A stretch of 64,000 nucleotides of DNA from Vagococcus silagei (GCF_004795745.1 NZ_SDGV01000004.1:1-64000); one strand, 5' to 3'; positions 48,758 to 58,523 are shown, numbered from the stretch's first letter. A program made the numbers and translations. Notes: a model not told the origin generated them from the sequence alone.

Positions 48758-49282
48758 ATGAATATTCGAATCATTGGATATGCTGGCAGCGGAAAAACTT
48801 CTCTTGCATTAGCAATTCAAAAAAAGTATCGGATTCAAGGTATTTCGCTAGATGACTATCTTCAAATAAAAAATAAATCTGATCGGGCCAGACAGTTAGA
48901 ACATGATCTCTATGACTTGAGAGATTGGACCACTGAGGGCGTCCAACTTGGTCAATGGTGTCAGGAAACCCTGACAAGAGCAGATTTAATTATTTTGTTA
49001 GATTATCCTCTACTACTCGTTCAGTATCGTGTCGTAAAAAGAGCCTTTTTACAGGTCTTTGAAAAAGAACGTGATTTTTCGCAAAAGATAAAAGTAATCA
49101 AACGTATGTTTAAACTATTTAAATGGAACGTACGTTTCAAAAAAAGATTACCTGAAATTAAGAAGAATCTTTATTTATTTCCAGCTGAATTAATTATCCT
49201 TGAACACCCTGAAGATGAAGTTCGCTTTCACCAATTTATGAAATCAAACTTTAAGAGAAAGATCAAAAAAAGAAAAAGGTAA
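48758..49282 (+). CDS. P-loop NTPase, adenylate-kinase-like (FlaR type)
   Basis: Cytoplasmic nucleotide-binding protein of 174 aa. The Walker A motif GYAGSGKTS is at residues 7-15, and a Walker-B-like ADLIILLDYP lies near 75-84. The general pattern matches proteins annotated as topology modulation protein FlaR or adenylate kinase-like; real activity unknown. The C-terminus is very basic (KSNFKRKIKKRKR). I use ATG 48758 (MNIRIIGYAG), because a longer frame from 48701 runs through the promoter. Confidence 0.75.
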   Translation: MNIRIIGYAGSGKTSLALAIQKKYRIQGISLDDYLQIKNKSDRARQLEHDLYDLRDWTTEGVQLGQWCQETLTRADLIILLDYPLLLVQYRVVKRAFLQVFEKERDFSQKIKVIKRMFKLFKWNVRFKKRLPEIKKNLYLFPAELIILEHPEDEVRFHQFMKSNFKRKIKKRKR

Positions 49283-49318
49283 ATTGTTTTAATCTCAAAA
49301 AAACAATTTACCTTTTTT
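49275..49318. terminator. Bidirectional terminator between the P-loop gene and apt
   Basis: AAGGTAAATTGTTT and AAACAATTTACCTT arms with A and T runs on both sides. Confidence 0.9.
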
Positions 49319-49323
49319 ATATA

Positions 49324-49836
49324 TTAAAATTTAGTTAAAGCTAAAATATTATAACCTTCAATTTTATCGCGACCATTTAAGTCTGTTAATTCAACTAAGA
49401 AAGCACAGCCAACAACTTCACCACCAAGTTTTTCAATTAACTCAATCGTTGCAGCAATGGTTCCACCTGTTGCTAATAAATCATCACAGATTAAAACTTT
49501 TTGTCCTGGTTTAATTGCATCTTTATGTAAAGCTAAGATTGCTTCACCATATTCTAATCCATAGCTCACTTCAATTGTTTCGCGAGGTAACTTGCCTTTT
49601 TTACGAGCAGGAGCAAAACCAATTCCTAGTTCATATGCTACTGGACATCCAATGATAAATCCACGCGCTTCAGGTCCGACGATCATTTCAGCACCTAATT
49701 CTTTTGCGTAAGATACAATTTGTCTTGTTGCTTCTTGATACGCTAGTCCGTCTCCCATTAATGGTGAGATATCTCTAAAAATGACGCCTTCTTTTGGATA
49801 ATCTGGAATACTTGCAATATAATCTTTTAAATTCAT
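49324..49836 (-). CDS. apt: Adenine phosphoribosyltransferase
   Basis: Salvages adenine to AMP with PRPP. The PRPP-binding loop is [16 protein letters not shown] near residues 117-132, and the family opening [20 protein letters not shown] is intact. I use ATG 49836 (170 aa), behind AGGAGG; the frame upstream of it belongs to recJ. It overlaps the recJ stop by 4 bp. The recJ-apt pair is conserved in Firmicutes. Confidence 0.97.
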   Translation of the reverse strand: MNLKDYIASIPDYPKEGVIFRDISPLMGDGLAYQEATRQIVSYAKELGAEMIVGPEARGFIIGCPVAYELGIGFAPARKKGKLPRETIEVSYGLEYGEAILALHKDAIKPGQKVLICDDLLATGGTIAATIELIEKLGGEVVGCAFLVELTDLNGRDKIEGYNILALTKF

Positions 49837-52145
49837 TTTTTGTTTCCTCCTATCGAACAAAGCCACTGTTTGATTTCTCCCGTATTACTACAAATAAACA
49901 ATTTCTCTGATTCGATTTTCTTTAAGTATGCTTGGTATTTAGTACTTTCAGTTAATGGTCGATGCGGTGGGTTTTCCACGCGCTTCATCAACCCATCTTC
50001 TATTGTAACAAAACCTAATTCAAAAAACACTTTAATCATGAAAATAACTTTATTTTTATCAATTTTTAAATAACTAATAATCGCATCTAATTTATGACGC
50101 ACATCGATTGACGACTGTTGATGAATTAGTTTGAAAAATTTACCAAAATCATCGCGCGTTGGTATACCAGCCAAATAATGATCAAAATCGGTTTCACATA
50201 GTAGAACCCATCTAGATACATCATAAGCAACCGCCATTTTTTCCGCTACTTCTAATGACGGTGGACACTCTAAGATGGCAATAGTTTGATAGATATCTAT
50301 TGAATCTAATTTTTCAAAATCAAAAAGCTTCACATTCATTGTTTTAGAAAATTTATCATAAAATGGTTGGGTAAAGACTAGTCCACAAATATCATTTTTT
50401 GATAGTTCAAAATTTTGTGCTTTTTTTCCACGTGCATCAAATATTTGTAACCCATTGACACAGTAATCTGTGATTTGGAATTGCGGTTTACGCTGACCAT
50501 TCCATTCATTAATAGAAACTTGGCCAACAAACGACAAGCCACTGCCACTTTCAATTTCTTCAAGTGCATCGCCAAATGAAAAACCGATACAATCTAAATC
50601 CGTTTCACCCGAACGAACTAACAGTTTTAAATGATCTTGATTGACACCAAGTCGTTTCATGCTTGTCATTGTTTCTGGATCAATTTTAAAATACGGTGCA
50701 GGATTATCAGTTCCAAATGGTCTTAGCTGATTCAATTGTTCGATCTTTTTAACAGTTATCTGATCAATAGCTAAGTTTTCATCAATTGCTAGGGCAGGTT
50801 TTTGAGAAAAGTCATATTCACCTGCTGCTAACTGCGTTTTAATTGCTTCGCGGATGCTCTCAACTTTATCCTTTTCAAAAGAAAGTCCACAAGCCATATG
50901 ATGGCCACCAAAACTAACAAATTTTTCTTTCATTTGAGTTAAAAATTGAAACATATCGAGATGCTCCGTGCTTCGACCTGATCCTTTTATTAAACCTGTT
51001 TGTTCATCATAAGTCATAATCAAGGTTGGCCGACCCGTTTTTTGCACCACTTTACTAGCTACAATTCCTAAAACACCTTGATGCCAGCCTTCTTTAATGA
51101 TGAGATTAAAATCTGATGATTCTTGTTCAGCCATAAGTAGCGCTTCTCCAGAAATTCTCTGAACGATTTCTTTTCGTTCATCATTACTTGCCTCAACATC
51201 ACGTACAATTTGTTCTGCTGCTTCATCATCAAAAGTAGTTAACAGTTCAACTCCTGGAGAACCGTCACCTAATCTGCCAATTGCATTCAAGCGTGGTCCA
51301 ATTGTAAAGCCAACTGTCTCTTCATTCAATTCAGCTAATTTCAATTTTGTTTCCGAAAACATAATTTGTAACCCTATGCGGTCTGTCTCTTTCAAACGAT
51401 CTAAACCTAATTTTACAAGGGCACGGTTCTCATCTGTTAATGATACCAAATCAGCAATAGTTCCAATTGCAACTAAATCAAGAGCATCAATCGGAATTTC
51501 TCCTAATAATGCACTACTTAATTTAAAAGCAACCCCAACACCCGCTAAATCTCCAAATGGATATTCTCCCTGAGGATGTCGGGGATGGATAATCGCATAA
51601 GCGTTAGGTAATATTTCCGGCAACTCATGATGATCAGTTACGATAACATCCACATTATTTTCTTGAGCGTACTGAATCGCTTCATGACCACTCACACCAT
51701 TATCAACCGTAATAATTAAAGTGACTTGTTCTTGTTTCATATAATATTTATAAACTTCTTTATTTGGACCATAGCCATCGTCAAATCGATTGGGAATAAA
51801 ATAGGATACATTAGCGCCTACCAATTCCAAACTCTCTTTCATAAGAGACGTACTTGTGATACCATCCGCATCGTAATCACCATAAACAAGAATTTTTTCA
51901 TTATTCATTATTGCTGTCTGAATACGCTCAACAGCTTTTTCCATATCATAGAGTAAAAACGGATCATGTAAATTTTCCAAAGCAGGATAAAAAAATGAAG
52001 CTACGTCTTCAACTTGCTTTACTCCTCGTTTCCATAATAACGGGGCAAGATCATTTGATAATCCCAATTCTTTTAACGCTGGAAAGAGACTTTCTGATTT
52101 TATGGTATCTGTCTCTTCCTGCCATTGATATCTTGATTCTTTCAA
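49833..52145 (-). CDS. recJ: Single-stranded-DNA-specific exonuclease RecJ
   Basis: 5'-3' exonuclease in recombination and repair. The DHH core is complete: [17 protein letters not shown] near residue 85, [11 protein letters not shown] near 160, and the DHHA1 motif [15 protein letters not shown] near 415. The OB fold and the extra C-terminal domain seen in Gram-positive RecJ follow. I choose TTG 52145 as the start (770 aa), since AAGGAGTG is 7 bases upstream and no ATG fits. A promoter (TTGAGT, 17 nt, TAAAAT) lies at 52195-52223. Confidence 0.95.
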   Translation of the reverse strand: MKESRYQWQEETDTIKSESLFPALKELGLSNDLAPLLWKRGVKQVEDVASFFYPALENLHDPFLLYDMEKAVERIQTAIMNNEKILVYGDYDADGITSTSLMKESLELVGANVSYFIPNRFDDGYGPNKEVYKYYMKQEQVTLIITVDNGVSGHEAIQYAQENNVDVIVTDHHELPEILPNAYAIIHPRHPQGEYPFGDLAGVGVAFKLSSALLGEIPIDALDLVAIGTIADLVSLTDENRALVKLGLDRLKETDRIGLQIMFSETKLKLAELNEETVGFTIGPRLNAIGRLGDGSPGVELLTTFDDEAAEQIVRDVEASNDERKEIVQRISGEALLMAEQESSDFNLIIKEGWHQGVLGIVASKVVQKTGRPTLIMTYDEQTGLIKGSGRSTEHLDMFQFLTQMKEKFVSFGGHHMACGLSFEKDKVESIREAIKTQLAAGEYDFSQKPALAIDENLAIDQITVKKIEQLNQLRPFGTDNPAPYFKIDPETMTSMKRLGVNQDHLKLLVRSGETDLDCIGFSFGDALEEIESGSGLSFVGQVSINEWNGQRKPQFQITDYCVNGLQIFDARGKKAQNFELSKNDICGLVFTQPFYDKFSKTMNVKLFDFEKLDSIDIYQTIAILECPPSLEVAEKMAVAYDVSRWVLLCETDFDHYLAGIPTRDDFGKFFKLIHQQSSIDVRHKLDAIISYLKIDKNKVIFMIKVFFELGFVTIEDGLMKRVENPPHRPLTESTKYQAYLKKIESEKLFICSNTGEIKQWLCSIGGNKK

Positions 52146-52194
52146 AATAACACTCCTTTTGGCATTAAAAAAAGGCCTAAATAGCCACACTTAA

Positions 52195-52223
52195 ATTTTA
52201 CCACAAAGAAGTAGCCAACTCAA
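52195..52223 (-). promoter_or_regulatory. Promoter of recJ-apt
   Basis: Minus strand TTGAGT, 17-nt spacer, TAAAAT. Confidence 0.6.
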
Positions 52224-52225
52224 TT

Positions 52226-52245
52226 TGTAAAATTCAACTTTTACA
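52226..52245. promoter_or_regulatory. Inverted repeat between divergent promoters
   Basis: TGTAAAA-TTCAAC-TTTTACA is a perfect 7-6-7 repeat squeezed between the recJ and deacetylase promoters, directly upstream of both -35 boxes. Candidate operator; regulator unknown. Confidence 0.45.
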
Positions 52246-52274
52246 TTGATAGTCCTACTTAAGTTTGTTAAAAT
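52246..52274 (+). promoter_or_regulatory. Promoter of the polysaccharide deacetylase gene
   Basis: TTGATA, 17-nt spacer, TAAAAT with an extended TGT. Confidence 0.6.
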
Positions 52275-52304
52275 TTTATGTAGAAGCCTATTTTGGAGGA
52301 AGAT

Positions 52305-53192
52305 ATGAAAAAGTGGATTACTGCCTTATCCTTAATTTTAATAGTTGAAATTGTAGTTGTTGGTGCATTAATATATCGTCACGAAACAAACCTCCCCAAA
52401 GAGGTCGAGATTGAGACCTCTCAAAAAATTATCTCTCACGTTAAAAAGAACACTCCGAAAACTAAGCAAGTTAACAACCTAAAACTACCAATCGATCAGT
52501 GGACAGATAATGAGAACAAAGCACCATTTCCAATTTTAATGTACCATAGTTTTGAAAAGTCCGATGATGGTAATACATTAAAAATTGATCCAGCTGAATT
52601 TGAAGAACAGATGCGGTGGTTGAAAGATAATGATTATTATACCTTAAATACTGATGAAGCAATCACTGTTTTAAAAATCAATAAAGTTCCTAGCAATAAA
52701 ATTATTTGGTTAACATTTGACGATGGTTACCTCAATAACTTTACCCAAGCTTTTCCAATTTTACAGAAGTATCAATTAAGTGCAACAATTAACTTTATTA
52801 CTTCTAAATTAGGTTCATCTTCTTATTTCAATCTTGAACAAATGAATGAGATGAAAACCAGTCAGCTAGTTGATATTCAGAGTCATACAGTTAGTCACTT
52901 AGATTTAAATACTCTTTCGGATGACCAGATAAAAACTGAATTGGCTGATTCAAAAAAATGGCTTGATGAAAAACTGGCACAAGATACAAAATTATTATGT
53001 TATCCTGCTGGAAGATATGATGAGCGTGTTAAACGTATTGCCAACGAGGTTGGATACGAACTTGCTATCACAACAGAGCCTGGACTTGCATCTAGCCAAG
53101 CAGATCCTTTTGCATTAAAAAGAGTGCGTATGGAACCAGGATTGAATTATGAAGGCTTTGGAAATCTCATCAAGCAATTGACACAAAATTAA
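52305..53192 (+). CDS. Membrane-anchored polysaccharide deacetylase
   Basis: Enzyme of the NodB family that removes acetyl groups from an extracellular polymer, probably peptidoglycan or a wall polysaccharide. One N-terminal helix (ALSLILIVEIVVVGALIY) anchors it outside. The NodB motifs are PILMYHSF, LTFDDGYLNNF near residue 144 (metal-binding Asp pair), and QSHTVSHLDLN near 196 (metal-binding His residues). The length is 295 aa. ATG 52305 follows GGAGGAAGAT. A single-gene transcript, ending at a 12-bp hairpin. Confidence 0.9.
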   Translation: MKKWITALSLILIVEIVVVGALIYRHETNLPKEVEIETSQKIISHVKKNTPKTKQVNNLKLPIDQWTDNENKAPFPILMYHSFEKSDDGNTLKIDPAEFEEQMRWLKDNDYYTLNTDEAITVLKINKVPSNKIIWLTFDDGYLNNFTQAFPILQKYQLSATINFITSKLGSSSYFNLEQMNEMKTSQLVDIQSHTVSHLDLNTLSDDQIKTELADSKKWLDEKLAQDTKLLCYPAGRYDERVKRIANEVGYELAITTEPGLASSQADPFALKRVRMEPGLNYEGFGNLIKQLTQN

Positions 53193-53193
53193 A

Positions 53194-53234
53194 AGAGTAC
53201 GATTCGACCAATTGGGTAGAATCGTACTCTTATT
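53194..53234. terminator. Terminator after the deacetylase gene
   Basis: AGAGTACGATTC and GAATCGTACTCT pair perfectly and are followed by TATTTTTTAT. Confidence 0.85.
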
Positions 53235-53243
53235 TTTTATCCT

Positions 53244-53374
53244 TCAGCTCAAAACGCTCACCTGAGATAGACGGGGTTCCGTGAGCTGAGCTTCGGCACT
53301 AAGTCAATCCTGATACTTTGACATAAACCGTCAAATTTTCATGCTTGCCTTACTGCTCAGCTCAAAACGCTCAC
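53244..53374. repeat. Intergenic repeat with alternative pairing arms
   Basis: A 17-bp unit, CAGCTCAAAACGCTCAC, occurs twice in direct orientation (53245-53261 and 53358-53374). Between them, TGAGCTGAGC (53282-53291) is the reverse complement of GCTCAGCTCA at 53355-53364 and, over 8 bp, of TCAGCTCA at 53244-53251. A further small hairpin (TTTGAC/GTCAAA) lies at 53317-53335. It has no coding capacity. It looks like a dispersed intergenic or MITE-like element, but only one copy is in this window. Confidence 0.65.
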
Positions 53375-53386
53375 TCCAACACCTTA

Positions 53387-54004
53387 TTATGAAAAGGCAT
53401 GAATCAGGGTTAGGTTCCAATGAACTGTTTTAGCGTATAAATAGTTACCGCCATTTTTATATAACTTACCTCCGTTATAAAACAAAGCAAGTGGCGATTT
53501 ATAGAAATAGGTTTCACCGTCTTTATTGCCTAGCAGTGGAGCAAGAACATCTCGTGAATATTTTTTTGCTAACTCGACTGTTGTTTCACCACCATTTTCT
53601 GAAATATAATCAATATAATTCATCCCAAAATTATAGGCTTGAACCGCAGTCCAAATATCACATTTTTTTTGATTTGATAACTTGATAACTTCTGCTAAAT
53701 GAGCAACACCGATGTCGATACTTTCCTCACTGGTTTCAATCTTGTTTTGAAGTCCGTATTTACTTTCACTACTTTGCATCACATCTAAATGATTACCTTT
53801 CGTTTCAGAATAAATAATAGCCAAAGCAAGATCCGCATATTCTTCAACACCATGTTTTTTAGCAGCTTCTTGAACTGTACTTTCCCACTTCATAACTTGA
53901 TTGACTTCTTTTTTTGTCTGGATGCCAAAACTAATCAACATGACAATGCAAGAGACAAGTATCAGTAAGAAAATAATTTTGATAACTTTTCTCTTTTTTT
54001 TCAA
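53387..54004 (-). CDS. Lysozyme-like exported protein (PvaA/CwlT-type)
   Basis: Secreted or membrane-anchored muramidase-like protein of 205 aa. The N-terminal helix (IIFLLILVSCIVMLISFGI) anchors or exports it. The lysozyme-like domain follows, with the likely catalytic Glu in LALAIIYSETKGNHLDVM, then QSSESKYG and AYNFGMNYIDYI. This matches the fold of pneumococcal PvaA and the N-terminal half of CwlT. It lies 8 bp after dltD on the same strand, so it may be the last gene of the dlt transcript. Confidence 0.82.
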   Translation of the reverse strand: MKKKRKVIKIIFLLILVSCIVMLISFGIQTKKEVNQVMKWESTVQEAAKKHGVEEYADLALAIIYSETKGNHLDVMQSSESKYGLQNKIETSEESIDIGVAHLAEVIKLSNQKKCDIWTAVQAYNFGMNYIDYISENGGETTVELAKKYSRDVLAPLLGNKDGETYFYKSPLALFYNGGKLYKNGGNYLYAKTVHWNLTLIHAFS

Positions 54005-54011
54005 TTAAGCA

Positions 54012-55286
54012 TCACTCTTTTTTCTTTTTACCATAAGCATTCATCCAATCTTTAGATAAATACTTATCTGACTGTAACTCAATTGTTGGTCGTTTTTCGT
54101 TTGCTAAGAATTTTTGCAATTCTTTATCGAAATCAACCCAGCCAACCCAGCCAATATGGATTGTATCTTGCATGAAAAAGGCTTTTGAGCGGTCAAATGT
54201 GAAATCTGCTACATTGGTAAATCCTTGACTTTTAATTTGTTCATTTATTTTTTTACTAAATGTATTTAACATTTCTTCTGACAAACCGGTATAATCTGAC
54301 CATAATTTGTTAACAGGTGGAATGACAAACATTGCATCAATATCATTTTTAGCTAAAATACTTAAAAACAATTGGAAATCTGCAAATTCAGGAGATTCTA
54401 CGTAATTAAATTTCTTTTGAGAATTTCTTAAACTATCCTTCATCGGTGCAATACGTTTTGAATAAAAACTATTCTTTATATCAAACTCATTATTACTTGT
54501 TGATTTTTGACCTGTTTTTGTTGCCAATGCTTCAAGTTGCTCAACATTATAAGTATTAGGTAAACCTGCTGTTTTTTCAGTAATTTTATCTGCTCTCGTT
54601 TTAAACACAAATTGACTGAATAAGCGATCTTCATTATTTAATAATTGATATTTAACAGCTGCTGCACGTTTTTCACTTCGAGACAACTCTTCATTATCAC
54701 GAATTTTTTGTAACATATTTTTTAGTCGTGTATCGGAAGCAACATTTTCGAATTGAAGTAATCGTTTAGCTAAATAACGGTCATTTTCATCAGGTTTTTC
54801 CAATTCGCTTATCCATTGATACGTTTGTAACGGCGAGTAGAAAAATGAAAACATTTGTTGACTCACACCATCTTTAACAAACCATTGTGGCGAAACAACA
54901 AAGACTACTTTTTTACCTTTTAGTTCGTCCTTCATTGAATTTAACATTAATACGTGCGTTAAAGACTGCGTTCCAGGAGAGCCTAAAAGAAAAGGTTCAT
55001 AAGGGCGATTGTATTTTTCTGCTAAAACAGATGGATGAAATGTATCTACCCGACTTAATTCTGATGAACCAAAGAATGGTAAATACTCACCGCTTTTAAC
55101 TGCAGTATTTTTAACAAGATTACCTTTTAGAATATTAACAGACATTGAAGATGCTGCATTATGGATGGTTTTTGATGAAGGTTTATCTAATGAGCGCGAT
55201 GGGAATATTAGAATACCAGCAACAACCAAAACCGCTACGACAAGCGGTCCAATTGCTGTAAGTAATTTCTTTTTACTCATCTTCAT
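54012..55286 (-). CDS. dltD: D-alanyl-lipoteichoic acid biosynthesis protein DltD
   Basis: Membrane-anchored enzyme outside the cell that finishes D-alanine transfer to teichoic acid. It has an N-terminal helix (AIGPLVVAVLVVAGILIF) and an SGNH-like core: the catalytic Ser is in LPFFGSSELSR near residue 75, and the Asp/His pair in FFMQDTIHIGWVGW near 370-383. It has 424 aa. The ATG at 55286 overlaps the dltC stop codon (TAATG); ATG 55280 is an alternative. Confidence 0.95.
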   Translation of the reverse strand: MKMSKKKLLTAIGPLVVAVLVVAGILIFPSRSLDKPSSKTIHNAASSMSVNILKGNLVKNTAVKSGEYLPFFGSSELSRVDTFHPSVLAEKYNRPYEPFLLGSPGTQSLTHVLMLNSMKDELKGKKVVFVVSPQWFVKDGVSQQMFSFFYSPLQTYQWISELEKPDENDRYLAKRLLQFENVASDTRLKNMLQKIRDNEELSRSEKRAAAVKYQLLNNEDRLFSQFVFKTRADKITEKTAGLPNTYNVEQLEALATKTGQKSTSNNEFDIKNSFYSKRIAPMKDSLRNSQKKFNYVESPEFADFQLFLSILAKNDIDAMFVIPPVNKLWSDYTGLSEEMLNTFSKKINEQIKSQGFTNVADFTFDRSKAFFMQDTIHIGWVGWVDFDKELQKFLANEKRPTIELQSDKYLSKDWMNAYGKKKKE

Positions 55287-55516
55287 TACAGTTTTGAAAC
55301 TTGATCAATAATTTGTTGCGGTGTTCCCCATTCGCTACGTTCATACTCTGAAACTGGAACAGTCACACCTAAGCGACCATCAATTTCAACAAGCATTTGA
55401 ACAGTACCCATTGAATCTAATAAACCTTCTTCATATAAATCCATATCTAATTGATTACTTACATCTGTACCTGTTAATTCTTCAATAATTTCTAAAATTG
55501 TTGTTTTAATATCCAT
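55286..55516 (-). CDS. dltC: D-alanyl carrier protein DltC
   Basis: Small acyl-carrier-like protein, 76 aa, that holds D-alanine as a thioester on phosphopantetheine. The attachment serine is in GLLDSMGTVQ near residue 35. Four helices are typical. It lies 25 bp after dltB and touches dltD. Confidence 0.97.
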   Translation of the reverse strand: MDIKTTILEIIEELTGTDVSNQLDMDLYEEGLLDSMGTVQMLVEIDGRLGVTVPVSEYERSEWGTPQQIIDQVSKL

Positions 55517-55541
55517 TTAAAATCACCTTATCCTTTAGTTG

Positions 55542-56765
55542 TTAGATTGTAGTCAGATGTTTGATTAGAACATCTAAGAAACCTGAGAAAATTAAGAAGC
55601 TGACACACACTGCATTAAATGTTAAGAACACTGAAAATGCATGTGTAAATTTGTTACTTGGTAATTTATCTTTATGTTTTCGTTTGTAACGAATCCACGC
55701 GTCATTAATACAGATTAGAGCCGCATGGTAGAGACCGTAAACGATATAATACCATTCTAAACCGTGCCATACTCCCATTAACATAAATAGTGCAAAATAG
55801 CCGACGTTTGAAGCAACAATACGACTCTTGAAAACTTTCTTTTTCAAAAGAGTAAACATCAAACGCATATAAACATAATCTCTAAACCAGAATGACAGTG
55901 ACATGTGCCAACGATTCCAGAATTCTTTAATATTTGGTGAGATAAATGGTTTGTTAAAGTTAATTGGTGTTTCATAGCCTAATAAGTAACTAGTCCCAAC
56001 AGCAAACAAACTGTATCCTGCAAAATCAAAGAATAAATAGAAACTATAAACATACATATAACCAATTGTACCTAACACAACACCATTTTTGCTAAGTGCA
56101 AATTGTTGAACAAGTGGTAATAATTGCGATCCTAAGAAATAGCCGATAATAAACTTATAAAGGAAACCTAAGAAGATAAAATGGATTCCTTTACCTAACA
56201 GCTCCACATATTTTTCAGTTGTTGGTGCTGAATGTAAATCACTTGTAAAACGGCGATAACGGTCAATCGGACCAGACGAAATAGTAGGGAAGAATATAAG
56301 AAATTGAATATAATCACTCATCTTATAATCTTTTAAAATTCCATCACGCATTTCCATAATAACTTGAACTGATTTAAAAGTTAAATAAGAATAACCTAAG
56401 AAACCAAATAATGTTTCTGTCAGCATAAATGGTTCTAACTTAATAATTATCATTGGAACTATACTCAAGAAAACAGTTAAATAGAAAATACCTGAACTAT
56501 TTTTTTCTTTACGATAATTAAAATACCATTGTGTCAACATGACTTGCCAAACAATATAGGCAATCAGTGAGATTCCTTGTCTAAGGTTCGGACCAGCAAA
56601 ACTCATCCAAAGAAAGACAACAGTAATTAAATTTTGATACCATACGACACGTTTACCTTTTAATGACATAAAAATTGACGGTAAGAATAATACCCCTAAA
56701 ATAATAAAGTAAAACGGTGTCTCATATGGTGTTAAATATGGAAAACTGCTTAAAATATTTGTCAT
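55542..56765 (-). CDS. dltB: D-alanyl transfer protein DltB (MBOAT family)
   Basis: Membrane acyltransferase that moves D-alanine across the membrane from DltC. It is 407 aa long with about eleven membrane helices. The MBOAT signature is visible in FWNRWHMSLSFWFRDYVYMR, and the catalytic His in LMGVWHGLEWYYIVYG near residue 334. It overlaps dltA by 4 bp. Confidence 0.97.
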   Translation of the reverse strand: MTNILSSFPYLTPYETPFYFIILGVLFLPSIFMSLKGKRVVWYQNLITVVFLWMSFAGPNLRQGISLIAYIVWQVMLTQWYFNYRKEKNSSGIFYLTVFLSIVPMIIIKLEPFMLTETLFGFLGYSYLTFKSVQVIMEMRDGILKDYKMSDYIQFLIFFPTISSGPIDRYRRFTSDLHSAPTTEKYVELLGKGIHFIFLGFLYKFIIGYFLGSQLLPLVQQFALSKNGVVLGTIGYMYVYSFYLFFDFAGYSLFAVGTSYLLGYETPINFNKPFISPNIKEFWNRWHMSLSFWFRDYVYMRLMFTLLKKKVFKSRIVASNVGYFALFMLMGVWHGLEWYYIVYGLYHAALICINDAWIRYKRKHKDKLPSNKFTHAFSVFLTFNAVCVSFLIFSGFLDVLIKHLTTI

Positions 56766-58270
56766 GTATTATTCACCTGGCCTATTAATGCCTTCCGGTC
56801 AACTTTACCATTTACACTTAAAGGTAAAGATTCGACAATATCAATTTTTTGTGGCACCATGTACTCCATAACTTTTTGAGCCAATTGTTGTTTCAATTCT
56901 TTAGCTAACTCTTTTTCGTCAGCATCTTTAAATTGATCGTTCACAACCACAAATGCAATTAATTGTTGTACCTTATGTAGTTTATTATATTTAGGCACAA
57001 CACATGCAGAGCGAACAGCTTCCAATGCTAAAAGATGGTGATCGATATCACCAAGTTCAATACGGAATCCATGCCATTTCACTTGGAAATCCAATCGGCC
57101 TTTATAGAATAATAGCCCTTTTTTAAGTAAACCCGCATCACCCGTTCGGTATGCTTGGTCTCCTTCATAAGTGAAGAATGCCTCTTTCGTCTTTTCTTCA
57201 TTATTAAAATACCCCTGTGAAACTGGTGGGCCAATAATAATGATTTCGCCGATTTCGCCATCAGGTAACACCTTTCCTTCTTCACTCATAATGAGTAACC
57301 GTGTATCACTTTTAACCTTACCTAATGGAAGTCGATCCACTTCCTCAAGGAGTTTTTCAGTTAACTTCACTGATGTGACAGCCACTGTTGCTTCTGTTGG
57401 GCCATACGTATTAAAAATGTCAGCATCTGGAAAACGTTCCATTAATTTAAGTGCAACTGGACGTGGTAATTCTTCACCACAAAACTGAAAGTTGATTAAG
57501 TTTGGTAATTTTTCTTGTGAAAAATCAGGACTTAATAAGCAAATTTCAACCATTGATGGTGTCGATACCCAGACATTTAAATCAAGTTCAGGCAAACGTT
57601 TAAATAAAGTTGGAAAGTGATCAACTTCTGGTTTATGTAATGGAATTAAAGCGCCACCTGTAAGTAGTGCTGGATATAAATCCATAACTGATAGATCAAA
57701 TGAAAAAGGTGCTTGACACAAAAATCTTTGACCTGTCTTAAGATTAAAATCTGATACCATCCAGTCTGTATAACTCTTCAAATTGTTAAATGAAATTTGA
57801 ACACCCTTTGGTTTACCAGTAGTACCAGATGTAAAGATTGTATAATAGATTTCGTCTCCTACAACAGGTGATAATACCACTGGTTCGATTGCTTGTGTTG
57901 TAATTTTCGTAAATTGTTCCAAGTCAATAACAGTTGATGCTAATGGCCATGGACTCAATGAAATAATCGCAATTGCTTGAGATTCTTCAACAATTAGATT
58001 AAGACGATCGTCTGGTGTATGTTGGTCAACAGGAATGTAAGCATGTCCTGATTTTGTACATGCAATCATGCTAATTAATACTTCACTAGTATGCCCTCCA
58101 TAAACGACAATCCCTTCTCTTTTGGGATAATGTTCTTGTAAATAACTAGCTAATATTTCTGATTTTTTTTCAAGTTCAGCATAGCTTAACTTATCTTCAA
58201 CATCATCAAAACAAAGTACATTTGGTGTTTGAATAGACCATTTTTTTATCGTGTCTAAAATTGTATTCAT
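56762..58270 (-). CDS. dltA: D-alanine--D-alanyl carrier protein ligase DltA
   Basis: Activates D-alanine with ATP and loads it on DltC. Adenylate-forming enzyme of 502 aa with the motifs YTIFTSGTTGKPKGVQ (residues about 143-158), FNTYGPTEATVAV (near 293), YRTGDAG, and the final catalytic Lys in LPLSVNGKVDRKAL. ATG 58270 follows GGAGGG. It lies 23 bp after dltX. Its product supplies the whole pathway that lowers the negative charge of the wall. Confidence 0.98.
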   Translation of the reverse strand: MNTILDTIKKWSIQTPNVLCFDDVEDKLSYAELEKKSEILASYLQEHYPKREGIVVYGGHTSEVLISMIACTKSGHAYIPVDQHTPDDRLNLIVEESQAIAIISLSPWPLASTVIDLEQFTKITTQAIEPVVLSPVVGDEIYYTIFTSGTTGKPKGVQISFNNLKSYTDWMVSDFNLKTGQRFLCQAPFSFDLSVMDLYPALLTGGALIPLHKPEVDHFPTLFKRLPELDLNVWVSTPSMVEICLLSPDFSQEKLPNLINFQFCGEELPRPVALKLMERFPDADIFNTYGPTEATVAVTSVKLTEKLLEEVDRLPLGKVKSDTRLLIMSEEGKVLPDGEIGEIIIIGPPVSQGYFNNEEKTKEAFFTYEGDQAYRTGDAGLLKKGLLFYKGRLDFQVKWHGFRIELGDIDHHLLALEAVRSACVVPKYNKLHKVQQLIAFVVVNDQFKDADEKELAKELKQQLAQKVMEYMVPQKIDIVESLPLSVNGKVDRKALIGQVNNT

Positions 58271-58293
58271 GATCGTGGCCCTCCTAAAATAGT

Positions 58294-58440
58294 TTAAAAT
58301 TGATTATATATAAATGAGCCTCCGCCAACTTGGCTATAATGATATAAATATATTAATCCCAAGATAATCGCTGCATATAGTAATGATTTTCCAATAAATT
58401 TTGTCCAGTATTTTAATTGATCATTTTTTTGAGTTTCCAT
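58294..58440 (-). CDS. dltX: Teichoic acid D-Ala incorporation protein DltX
   Basis: Short membrane protein of 48 aa that heads the dlt operon and assists D-alanine transfer from DltB to DltD. One helix (SLLYAAIILGLIYLYHY) is followed by the family C-terminal motif GGSFIYNQF, close to the classical FIYNEF. ATG 58440 follows AGAGGAGG. It is often missed because of its size. Confidence 0.92.
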   Translation of the reverse strand: METQKNDQLKYWTKFIGKSLLYAAIILGLIYLYHYSQVGGGSFIYNQF

Positions 58441-58472
58441 TGAGATTACCTCCTCTAATTAATTTCAATTAA

Positions 58473-58478
58473 ATTATA
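58473..58478 (-). promoter_or_regulatory. Candidate -10 of dltXABCD
   Basis: TATAAT on the minus strand. The -35 options (TTAGAA at 16 nt, TTGATT at 20 nt) are weak or badly spaced. Confidence 0.55.
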
Positions 58479-58523
58479 TCTGTTTATTTGCTTTTTCTAA
58501 TCAAGCATTTGACTTAACTTTCT

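Noticed and set aside
49833-52190. RecJ starting at 52190
   Set aside because: The extra N-terminal residues have no ribosome binding site; TTG 52145 has AAGGAGTG at the right distance.
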